Source of the DNA: an uncultured Oleiphilaceae bacterium
GTDB taxonomy: Bacteria > Pseudomonadota > Gammaproteobacteria > Pseudomonadales > Oleiphilaceae
DNA: 64,000 nt
Assembly (NCBI GenBank): GCA_913060665.1
Contig: CAJXUY010000003.1
Span: 248,001 to 312,000 of the forward strand
Direction of reading: 5' to 3'
Shown: piece after piece, positions 18,634 to 24,994 of the stretch
Layout: the number at the start of each line of letters is the position of its first letter
How positions within the stretch are numbered: position 1 is the first letter of the stretch
The notes under the pieces: model-generated
Database searches by the model: none
The model's input: the letters and a program-made list of their open reading frames with translations, nothing else
Told to the model about the DNA's origin: nothing
Program-made: the position numbers and the translations under genes

Positions 18634-19410
18634 TCAAATAATTGCACCTGAATTCAACCGTAACTGCAACCGATCAGTACTAATTAAGAAAGCCGGTTTT
18701 GCATTATCAATACCTAGTGACGCAAGTCGCTGAGCCATCGGATGACTTTTGTTGCCCAATGTAGCTTTTATTGAACCAGCTAAGCTCAATTTACCTTTAG
18801 ACCGAATATTAACTAATGCACGTAGCATTTCGTCGTTGTAGTTTGAGTAAAGAGCCAAATCAATGACCGAACAAGGAATGCCGAGACCAAAGCTGCCTTC
18901 AAGTTTTACTATGGGCTCTTTGCCTTCTGGGCTATATACGGTACCACTAAAATCCCGTTTATTTAGGTCGAAATCTATGCCTGTGACGAATTTTGGGAGA
19001 CCCCAAATTTCTTTTCCAGCTGCACACGCCGCAGGAGTTGTAACAGGAAGATCGATGATATATAAGCCAATTTCCGTTTTGTCGAGATCTTTCATTAGCG
19101 ATAGCAGTGGAAATCTGGGTACTTTAGCACCTTTAGGTAGGACGGCGATGGCGACACCAACTTCGTTGTAACTCCCAATAGAGGTTTCGCGATACTCATA
19201 GAAAGAAATCCCCGCGAGCGCCTTACCGCCGAAACTAACAACGTCTAAATCAGCTTGAACGAGAGGCTTTGCTTTCTCTAGGTCAACCCAGAAAAAAGCC
19301 ATCACCTGTGACGAGTCATAATACATTATAGGCATTTCAACATCGCCTTCTGATGTCTTCACTGTGTTTCTTGGATATTGAAAAAACGGATCTGAATTCC
19401 ATGTACTCAT
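18634..19410 (-). CDS. Acetoacetate decarboxylase family protein
   Basis: 258 residues, PF06314 type. Motifs seen: MPIMYYDSSQVMAFFWVD, SYNEVGVAIAVL, and AGKEIWGLPKFVTGIDF, where the Lys lies at the Schiff-base position of acetoacetate decarboxylases. Many members act on other substrates, so the reaction is open. Convergent with the preceding operon, only 27 bases separating the stops. Confidence 0.85.
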   Translation of the reverse strand: MSTWNSDPFFQYPRNTVKTSEGDVEMPIMYYDSSQVMAFFWVDLEKAKPLVQADLDVVSFGGKALAGISFYEYRETSIGSYNEVGVAIAVLPKGAKVPRFPLLSLMKDLDKTEIGLYIIDLPVTTPAACAAGKEIWGLPKFVTGIDFDLNKRDFSGTVYSPEGKEPIVKLEGSFGLGIPCSVIDLALYSNYNDEMLRALVNIRSKGKLSLAGSIKATLGNKSHPMAQRLASLGIDNAKPAFLISTDRLQLRLNSGAII

Positions 19411-19994
19411 AGTTATGCTTCTACCTTATAGTGATTGTCAGTATTCAGTAATTGACCTTGCCAGCCTTCCAGTAGCGACAGCCTGTTAAATTAATTAGTG
19501 CATTGTAAAATTCTGGTCAGACGACATATTTTAAATACACTCTACTCATGAAAACCACCATGATCAGCAAGTAAGTCCACCAGCATTTCACAAACATTGT
19601 GTGCCAGACCTTTAGCATGACACTTGCTTAGCGAAGAATTTAACTGACTGGGGTTTCGTGAATTAGCGGCTTCCTACCAAACCAAGCGTCTAATCGCACG
19701 CGTTTCTGCAATAATGGTAGCTAGCTAAACCTATACATATTGATGATTAAGTAGCGCCTAGCTCACCAATAGTAGCATCGAGCAAACTGTATTGCCTCTT
19801 CTCTTAATAGGGTGCTGTTTTTTGTTATTGCAACATGCTCGTAATATAGCAATAGTCACTCTAAAACCTATATACTTGCATAGGTCAATAAATGCATAAT
19901 TTCGGACACAGGTATTAGTTTTTATTGCTGGAAATAACCTTTAATTCATGCCCGCAGGCTTTGCCGTTAGGCACATCATTAGGTATGTAGCGAA
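19411..19994. other. Intergenic region without recognised genes
   Basis: About 580 bases between divergent genes (decarboxylase-like leftward, AraC rightward). No open frame with a ribosome site or protein-like composition. It should hold both promoters, but I see no strong consensus promoter or repeat. Confidence 0.4.
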
Positions 19995-21002
19995 ATGAAT
20001 AAGTGGAACTTCACCCGTAATATAATGGGCGTTCGGGTACTGACGGATTTCGGAGAGAAACATGGCGTCAGTCGCCAACAATGCATTGCCGGTTCAGGCA
20101 TCAAAATTACTGATTTGGATTCACCTGAAGAAGTCGTAAGCGCCGAACAAGAACTGCGCACTATTCGAAATTTGCAAGCTCTCTTACCTCATGTTTCAGA
20201 CTTGGGTATACGCGTAGGTATGTGTTACCACTACACAACATTTGGCATGCTTGGGTACGCAATAGCTTCGAGCCCACATGCGCGGGCAGCTTTAGAAGTT
20301 GCGATGCGATACTTCAATTTAACCTTTGCATTCTCGCAGTTCGAAGCGAGAGACACAGAGTTTGAAACTATCGTTGACGTCGATGTCTCCGGAGTACCTC
20401 AAGACGTTCAACACTTTATTCTTGAAAGAGACGCCTCTGCTCTTGCGACAGCACAAGTGGGTATCAGCAATACAAACTCACTTAAGCGAATCAGGTTGCC
20501 GCTTCCCCTTCCTAAAGATATCTCAATCTACCAACAAGCATTTGGAGTCACGCCAGAATTTAACTCCGATAAAGCATCAGTCATCTTAGATAAAGAGATA
20601 TTATTTGCACCTTTTCCCCAATCCAACGCCTTGGTGTTTAAATCCTGTGAAGAACAATGCGCACAGCTTTTAAAGCGTTATGAATCAAATATAGGTATAT
20701 CAAAGAAAGTACGGAATATACTAGCGCAAGACATTAATACCAATATGGAAAATATCTCTAAAGACCTTTTTATGACTTCACGAACCTTACGTCGCCACCT
20801 TATAGAAGAAGGTACATCGTTTAGCGGAATAAAGGATGACGTACGCATGGCTATTGCTGAAGAGTTTTTGCTTGTTTGTCGTTTATCAGTTGATGAAACA
20901 GCTTATCGTCTTGGGTACTCCTCATCACAGACGTTTATCACCGCATTCAAAAGACTTAAAGGTACTACCCCGCACGCTTATAGAAATAAAATGCTCGGAT
21001 AA
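19995..21002 (+). CDS. AraC family regulator
   Basis: 335 residues. N-terminal arabinose-binding-type ligand domain (RNLQALLPHVSDLGIRVG, YHYTTFGMLGYAIASSPHARAAL). C-terminal double HTH (MENISKDLFMTSRTLRRHL and SVDETAYRLGYSSSQTFITAFKRLKG). Same subfamily as the gene at 13205. It faces away from the decarboxylase-like gene and may control it. Confidence 0.92.
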   Translation: MNKWNFTRNIMGVRVLTDFGEKHGVSRQQCIAGSGIKITDLDSPEEVVSAEQELRTIRNLQALLPHVSDLGIRVGMCYHYTTFGMLGYAIASSPHARAALEVAMRYFNLTFAFSQFEARDTEFETIVDVDVSGVPQDVQHFILERDASALATAQVGISNTNSLKRIRLPLPLPKDISIYQQAFGVTPEFNSDKASVILDKEILFAPFPQSNALVFKSCEEQCAQLLKRYESNIGISKKVRNILAQDINTNMENISKDLFMTSRTLRRHLIEEGTSFSGIKDDVRMAIAEEFLLVCRLSVDETAYRLGYSSSQTFITAFKRLKGTTPHAYRNKMLG

Positions 21003-21229
21003 ACCGAATATACAGAGGTCGGATTATTCCAAAACAGTTTTAGGCTGGACATGACTTTTGGATCCTAATCAAGAATATGTTCAATGGGCGACGGCAGAAT
21101 ATGACGATGGTATGCCGGTTACGGTAAGTCTTTCCAAGAGGGTGACCTTATCATCCAGTTCGCACATTCGATTATGCAATAACCTAAGAGCCTTTTAACT
21201 GAGTAAAATTTAAATGAGGAAAATGAGGT

Positions 21230-21512
21230 GAATTCGATGCCAGTAGCCAGATCAATCTCAATCTGACGAGCTCTATAAACGTTGTAGCCGCTTTTATGCC
21301 TCATGTGAAGAGGTCAACTCAAGGTAACATTGTGCTGGTTAGTTCAGGGGTTGGATTATCCCCTGCTAGGTATGCTCCATTATACTCTGCAGCCAAAGCA
21401 GCAAAAGCAGCCATTCATAGCTTTGCTAAAAAGTTTACGCCATCAGCTAAAAGATAACGGAATCTCAATTACGGAAGTTATCCCTCCTCTAGTTGATACG
21501 CCTGCTACCTAG
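21230..21512 (+). pseudogene. Frameshifted, truncated SDR remnant
   Basis: Frame one (from 21230) encodes INLTSS-like INVVAAFMPHVKRSTQG, NIVLVSSGVG, and YSAAKAAKAAIHSFAK, the substrate-Ser and YxxxK parts of an SDR of the DltE kind. The matching C-terminus, SLRHQLKDNGISITEVIPPL, is in another frame. The two join exactly if one A is removed from the five-A run at 21428-21432. The N-terminal Rossmann half is absent, with stops directly upstream. So this is a decayed gene with a single-base insertion and a 5' deletion, next to the prophage target. Confidence 0.75.
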
Positions 21513-21662
21513 CATGCTATTAAAAAGGAAGAGATGAAGTCTTGGTAGGGCAAACCAAATTCCTTCCGACAATCATGCGTTTGGCACCACGAACTGCTGA
21601 GAAATTGGTATTTTCATCCTAGTTATCTTTCTGAATAAATAGTCTTGATACTCTCCAGCAAT

Positions 21663-21691
21663 GTCCGCCTTCGCGCGGACTTCGATTTTTT
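21663..21691 (+). terminator. Rho-independent terminator
   Basis: GTCCGC (21663-21668) pairs with GCGGAC (21675-21680) around a six-base loop, followed by TTCGA and six T. It ends the host transcript 30 bases before the prophage insertion point. Confidence 0.75.
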
Positions 21692-21716
21692 GTAAGCGCC
21701 AAACCAACCACACCCC

Positions 21717-21721
21717 TCTGG
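21717..21721. repeat. Target-site duplication, left copy
   Basis: TCTGG directly before the left terminus (TGTGGGG). The identical pentamer follows the right terminus at 60150-60154. Five base pairs is the duplication length of Mu transposition. Confidence 0.9.
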
Positions 21722-21855
21722 TGTGGGGGGGTGTTTAATTCTGGACAATCTCAAATTGGGTTAAAACTGATGAAACTCCCGTAATACGGGGCTTTACATG
21801 ATTTGGTCGAAAATATTAAAAACGTTTACTTCTGGACAAAAAACGTTAATTAACC
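21722..21855 (+). repeat. Left prophage end with transposase-binding sites
   Basis: The terminus starts TGT. Site L1 has TTCTGGACAA at 21739-21748. A second strong site, TTCTGGACAAAAAACGTTAA, starts at 21830. A weaker copy (TTTGGTCGAAAA) starts near 21812. A small palindrome, CCCGT-AAT-ACGGG, lies between L1 and the others. The same core recurs inverted at the right end. By analogy with Mu these are MuA-type binding sites. Confidence 0.8.
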
Positions 21856-21896
21856 GGTGAAAATGTCATTTAATTATGTTGATTCAGTGTTGAGAA

Positions 21897-21978
21897 CTGT
21901 AGTTTAAATTGGATATAAAGACAACTTAAAACAGATTTGAAGCAAATTTAAACCAAATATAAGACAGCAAAACTACAG
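21897..21978. repeat. Inverted repeat near left end
   Basis: CTGTAGTTT (21897-21905) and its exact complement AAACTACAG (21970-21978) flank 64 AT-rich bases just beyond the last leftward gene. Could be an operator, a protein-bending site or a weak transcript end; there is no T-run. Confidence 0.4.
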
Positions 21979-21980
21979 CT

Positions 21981-22208
21981 CTACTTTCTTATACCTACCT
22001 CCTTTCTGATCTTCTCAAAAGTGTTTATCAAAGATGAGCCCCGAACAACCTTAAATGAAAGTTCGTATCGTTTTCCGTTGCTCAAAGTGTATTGCACATT
22101 AACGACATCATCTTTTCTTGGCCACAACTTCAAGCATAAGTACCAACCAATATTGAATGACCCGATTGTGGCTAAGCCTAGAACTAAAATAAAAACAGCA
22201 TTCGACAT
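21981..22208 (-). CDS. Small membrane protein, unknown
   Basis: 75 residues. One N-terminal membrane helix (AVFILVLGLATIGSFNIGWYLCL), then a short cytoplasmic or periplasmic beta/alpha tail (VQYTLSNGKRYELSFKVV). Not recognised. The last gene before the left terminus, in the position where transposable phages carry accessory genes. Confidence 0.6.
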   Translation of the reverse strand: MSNAVFILVLGLATIGSFNIGWYLCLKLWPRKDDVVNVQYTLSNGKRYELSFKVVRGSSLINTFEKIRKEVGIRK

Positions 22209-22226
22209 TTGTATACTCCCGTTTAA

Positions 22227-22436
22227 TTAAAAACCGACCTGAATTGATAGCCATAAACAAGTTATCGTGAATAACTTTGCTGCCCCGTCTTTCTCATACC
22301 ACCCAACAAAGAAGAGGTGGACTTGCTTTTGGTTGCTGCCATCCTTTCGAGAGAATGACCACAACTCATTGGCTATTTTGATTTGGGCAAACAGTTTGTT
22401 TTTTATTACCCAGCCACCTAGTTTTTTGTGCGCCAT
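22227..22436 (-). CDS. Hypothetical small protein
   Basis: 69 residues, rich in aromatic and basic residues (ELWSFSRKDGSNQKQVHLFFVGW), with a hydrophobic C-terminus (FTITCLWLSIQVGF). Not recognised. Lies six bases beyond the stop of the 85-residue gene, in the same string of tiny genes. Confidence 0.5.
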   Translation of the reverse strand: MAHKKLGGWVIKNKLFAQIKIANELWSFSRKDGSNQKQVHLFFVGWYEKDGAAKLFTITCLWLSIQVGF

Positions 22437-22441
22437 TCCGC

Positions 22442-22699
22442 TTACCAGTCCAATACATTATTTGGCGGCTTTCTGAATAGCTGTTCATGGCCGCACTTCA
22501 TACAAATACATGCTCTGCCTAAATATTTGCCCGAATCAGGATCTCGTTTTCCGTAACCTAATGCTCTCCATTCAAGGTGCAGGCATCGTTCAACTACTAT
22601 CCAGCCATACCACTTCTTATCCAGATGTACGCTTAGCCCTAGCCCTTTAAGCCTCTTAGCTTCACGTATGGCGCTGTCGTAACTAAAAAACATAGTCAT
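22442..22699 (-). CDS. Small protein with half zinc-ribbon, unknown
   Basis: 85 residues. The N-terminus looks like a small alpha/beta fold (YDSAIREAKRLKGLGLSVHLD, KKWYGWIVVE). The C-terminus contains CICMKCGHEQLF, a CxxC knuckle with further Cys and His nearby that could bind zinc. In Mu the small zinc protein Com sits near the modification gene, but I see no real similarity. Function unknown. Confidence 0.6.
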   Translation of the reverse strand: MTMFFSYDSAIREAKRLKGLGLSVHLDKKWYGWIVVERCLHLEWRALGYGKRDPDSGKYLGRACICMKCGHEQLFRKPPNNVLDW

Positions 22700-22721
22700 C
22701 CTTAAATTATTCGTCCGAACC

Positions 22722-22907
22722 TTAACCCAAATTCGCTCTAACTAAGCAATCTTTGGCTTCTAGTAGCTTACGCAGGCCTGCTGCTTTTTCTGGGCTTTCT
22801 GGTAGGTTGGCGTCCATTACTTGTGCCAATTCACCTATTGGTTTGCTAATGGCTTGTAAGTGTTCTGGTAGGTGGTCGTATTTAAAGTGCTTCATAGAAG
22901 GTTTCAT
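22722..22907 (-). CDS. Acb2/Tad1-like hairpin protein (candidate anti-CBASS)
   Basis: 61 residues: MKHFKYDHLPEHLQAIS, then IGELAQVMDANLPESPEKAA and GLRKLLEAKDCLVRANL. It is predicted as two helices around a short turn with a Pro-x-x-x-Glu-Lys motif, the pattern I associate with the short phage proteins grouped with the Acb2/Tad1 hairpin domain. Acb2 binds and sequesters cyclic oligonucleotides made by CBASS defence. The assignment rests on remembered family pattern, not a search. RBS GGAG/GAGG upstream. Located in the accessory left arm, where counter-defence genes are expected. Confidence 0.6.
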   Translation of the reverse strand: MKPSMKHFKYDHLPEHLQAISKPIGELAQVMDANLPESPEKAAGLRKLLEAKDCLVRANLG

Positions 22908-22911
22908 TGAT

Positions 22912-23040
22912 TTAGCCTCTCCAAGTAATTGTTATGCTGTCGTATAGCCAAAGAACGGTTTCAATAGCGCCCCATCCAACTAGACCGGACAGTGCCATTA
23001 AAAAAAGTAAGACCCCGCCCATTCCGTTTCCGTAACCCAT
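22912..23040 (-). CDS. 42-residue membrane peptide
   Basis: Read directly from sequence; too short for usual ORF calling. It begins MGYGNGMGGVLLFLMALSGL, then a short linker and WGAIETVLWLYDSI. One or two hydrophobic segments with a Gly-rich start. AGGAG stands seven bases before the ATG, an excellent ribosome site. Function unknown; a small holin-like or exclusion role is possible but unproven. Confidence 0.6.
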   Translation of the reverse strand: MGYGNGMGGVLLFLMALSGLVGWGAIETVLWLYDSITITWRG

Positions 23041-23054
23041 TTAGCTTCTCCTGT

Positions 23055-23225
23055 TTAGTTCCAGATACGTATTAAAAGACCCGTAGGCACCATTAGTGCC
23101 CCCACAAAAAACACTAAACCCAATACCGCCCATATATTTGTATATCCTTTTTTGGGCATGATCCAAGCCATGAGTTGTGTGAATAAAACCATTACAACGC
23201 CAGTCATCATGATTTTAAAGCCCAT
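23055..23225 (-). CDS. 56-residue membrane protein, unknown
   Basis: Two predicted membrane helices (IMMTGVVMVLFTQLMAWI and IWAVLGLVFFVGALMVPTG) joined by MPKKGYTN. GGGGAG stands eight bases upstream of the ATG. Directly upstream of the 42-residue membrane peptide. It may be an accessory lysis, exclusion or membrane-signalling protein; not recognised. Confidence 0.6.
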   Translation of the reverse strand: MGFKIMMTGVVMVLFTQLMAWIMPKKGYTNIWAVLGLVFFVGALMVPTGLLIRIWN

Positions 23226-23227
23226 GT

Positions 23228-23392
23228 TTACAGCTCCCCACGGTTGATCAACGACTCTGGGTCAATACCCTTTGCGCAGGCTAGTTTTCTTTCGCCTTGA
23301 CTCATTTGCTTATAGACCCGCTGCCAATACCAACGGCGGGCCTTTGTTTTTATTCTGGTTATCAGCTGCAGGTTCAATATTCGTTTCATCAT
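23228..23392 (-). CDS. 54-residue basic protein, unknown
   Basis: Starts MMKRILNLQLITRIKTKARR and continues WYWQRVYKQMSQGERKLACAKG, ending SLINRGEL. Strongly basic and probably helical in its first half, as in small nucleic-acid-binding proteins. AGGG precedes the double ATG. First gene of the leftmost tiny-gene string; its upstream flank is the structured RNA locus. Confidence 0.55.
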   Translation of the reverse strand: MMKRILNLQLITRIKTKARRWYWQRVYKQMSQGERKLACAKGIDPESLINRGEL

Positions 23393-23394
23393 TC

Positions 23395-23424
23395 TTTAAA
23401 CCCTGTTTAAAAATGGTCTATAAT
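23395..23424 (+). promoter_or_regulatory. Sigma70-like promoter of the structured RNA
   Basis: A perfect TATAAT at 23419-23424 with TTTAAA 18 bases upstream (23395-23400). It points rightward, against the flanking genes. The expected start point, about 23431, is exactly the first base of the folded RNA. Confidence 0.55.
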
Positions 23425-23430
23425 GGATAT

Positions 23431-23523
23431 ATAGTTGGCTGAAGGCAGGAAAACAGGCTTCTGTCATCGGAGCGTTTTAGCGAGCCGATGTATGTGGGAC
23501 ATGCCGACCCACTCAGCCAACTA
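23431..23523 (+). ncRNA. Predicted four-way-junction small RNA
   Basis: The closing stem is perfect: 23432-23442 (TAGTTGGCTGA) pairs with 23513-23523 (TCAGCCAACTA), 11 bp. Inside are three consecutive hairpins: 23444-23448 with 23461-23465 (GGCAG/CTGTC, one G-U), 23466-23470 with 23485-23489 (ATCGG/CCGAT), and 23494-23498 with 23508-23512 (GTGGG/CCCAC). Almost no bases are left unpaired at the junction. The one wobble pair favours the + strand as the RNA. No long open frame crosses it and no tRNA features are present. It lies between the MuF head gene and the tiny left-arm genes and is read opposite to both. No T-run terminator follows. The loop of hairpin 3 contains ACATGCCGA, shared with the late promoters. 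Function unknown; antisense regulation (compare phage C4-type RNAs) is one possibility. Confidence 0.6.
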
Positions 23524-23526
23524 CTT

Positions 23527-24759
23527 TCACTTCAACGCCCCTTCAAGTACTTCATAGTCTTTGCCTAGATCTCTAACATCTACTACGCCTAACGATCTTA
23601 TGCTGTTGATGATGCTTTTCTTGTGTTTGAAGTTAACCGCGACTACGGCACGGCCTTGTTTGCTGCCAACGACTTCTTTTAATACAAACACGATGTTGCC
23701 GGTCTTTTTGTGACGTAGTACGGCTTGATAGTCTTTTAGTCGTTCGGGTAAGTCTTGAAGCCACGCTTCTGGAAAGGCTTTGGGTTGGCCTGTTTTATCT
23801 ACCTTTTTATGATCGCCCCGTAGGTGGTTTAGCTGGTTGTCATAAATAACGATGGCGGCGTTATTGGGTATAATCTGTTTTGCTTCCAAAGCAGTTATGG
23901 TTGATGGGCTTAAAAACCCAACTGTCTGAGCCAACCCTCTGGGGTGCGGTGCCTGGTCTACTTCTTTTAACCAGGTTTTCCACCCCGCAGTACGCACTTG
24001 GTTGCCTTTACTAATGCTTTCGTAGGCGACTTCTTTAAGGTTGTCTGGCAGTTTCATTAATTCCTGCCCCCATGCTAGGTCGGGACCTATCCATGCTTTG
24101 CCTACGTTGTAATCCCAACCTGTATCGATACCGTCGGGTACATCACCATAGACTTCACCCGTGCGGCTGTTTTCTCTTGGTTTTGGGTCTATGTTTGGCG
24201 ACTCTGATACGCTGAGGCCCAACTTTTCAAGCTGTCTTTGATTAGCCGTAATAACATAACAACGACACCCCCAACCATTGGGCGGATAGTGAGTATTCCA
24301 CCACGGGTCATCCACGGGTAATGCGATGCTTTGCCAAGCTCTGTGTTGATCTCTAACTGCTTCATCACCCACGGTGTAATAGATTAAATACGGCCGTCTT
24401 TGCTTGTTCTGCTCAATCTGTTTCCAGCGGCCAGCCATGTGAGCGGTGCGTAAGTTAGTGTCATAAATAACACGGGTTCGCCAGCCTCGATTGCCGTTGT
24501 AACTCCAACCATGGCGCTTAACGCTTTGGTCGAACTTCTCTCTAAACTGGGCAATGGTTTCACCATTATCTAAGGCATCTTGGATTGCCTGATGAAACTC
24601 ACCGAGCAGCTGCATTTTAGTAACACCGGACACGGTAAATGCTTTGCCTTGCACTGGCCCTATTAGTTGATCCCACCGTTCGGTGGGGATATCAATCTTT
24701 TGGCGGATATGCTCAATGGCTTCCTTTGCGGGAACTCCTTTGAATGCGATATCAGGCAT
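23527..24759 (-). CDS. MuF minor head protein with C-terminal nuclease-like domain
   Basis: 410 residues, Mu gp30 (F) family. The N-terminus and middle carry the MuF/SPP1-gp7 fold, ending in the signature RPYLIYYTVGDEAVRDQH and WWNTHYPPNGWGCRCYV (CRC motif, around residues 150-170). Beyond residue about 290 a separate alpha/beta domain follows: NNAAIVIYDNQLNHLRGDHK, LKDYQAVLRHKKTGNIVFVL and KQGRAVVAVNFKHK. This resembles the phage PBECR (barnase/EndoU/colicin/RelE-like) domains often fused to MuF. It works in head assembly and may be injected with the DNA. Last large gene of the leftward late operon; its start overlaps the upstream 80-residue gene. Confidence 0.88.
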   Translation of the reverse strand: MPDIAFKGVPAKEAIEHIRQKIDIPTERWDQLIGPVQGKAFTVSGVTKMQLLGEFHQAIQDALDNGETIAQFREKFDQSVKRHGWSYNGNRGWRTRVIYDTNLRTAHMAGRWKQIEQNKQRRPYLIYYTVGDEAVRDQHRAWQSIALPVDDPWWNTHYPPNGWGCRCYVITANQRQLEKLGLSVSESPNIDPKPRENSRTGEVYGDVPDGIDTGWDYNVGKAWIGPDLAWGQELMKLPDNLKEVAYESISKGNQVRTAGWKTWLKEVDQAPHPRGLAQTVGFLSPSTITALEAKQIIPNNAAIVIYDNQLNHLRGDHKKVDKTGQPKAFPEAWLQDLPERLKDYQAVLRHKKTGNIVFVLKEVVGSKQGRAVVAVNFKHKKSIINSIRSLGVVDVRDLGKDYEVLEGALK

Positions 24760-24994
24760 CCGAACATTCCTTTGCTAATGCATTAACCATGTCTCTACGA
24801 ACACCTTGAATATGGCTATTCAGAGTATTCCAGATTTGTTTTTGTTTTGGTGTCAGCCCCTTTTCTAAAAATTCTTCTTCAAATTTCTCCATGCCTTTGA
24901 CGTTTCGTGACATCTCGCTTGCTACAAATATGTGAGCAATGGTGTCGACTACATCCATTTGAGGGTTAGATAGTTTCTTGAGCTTACTAGGCAT
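24752..24994 (-). CDS. Hypothetical 80-residue phage protein
   Basis: Mostly helical and charged (EKFEEEFLEKGLTPKQKQIW, HIQGVRRDMVNALAKE). It overlaps the portal stop by eight bases and the MuF start by eight bases, so the three are translationally coupled. Not recognised; its position suggests a head-assembly helper. Confidence 0.7.
   Translation of the reverse strand: MPSKLKKLSNPQMDVVDTIAHIFVASEMSRNVKGMEKFEEEFLEKGLTPKQKQIWNTLNSHIQGVRRDMVNALAKECSDA

Noticed and set aside
23499-23518. Third complete late-promoter palindrome
   Set aside because: Only the left half (ACATGCCGAC) is present; the right half GTCGGC is missing, so it is treated as a half-site or RNA loop.
23431-23523. Cloverleaf-like fold considered as a tRNA or tRNA-like gene
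   Set aside because: The closing stem is 11 bp, the second hairpin has no seven-base anticodon loop, there is no T-loop consensus, and there is no CCA or discriminator position. It is not a tRNA.
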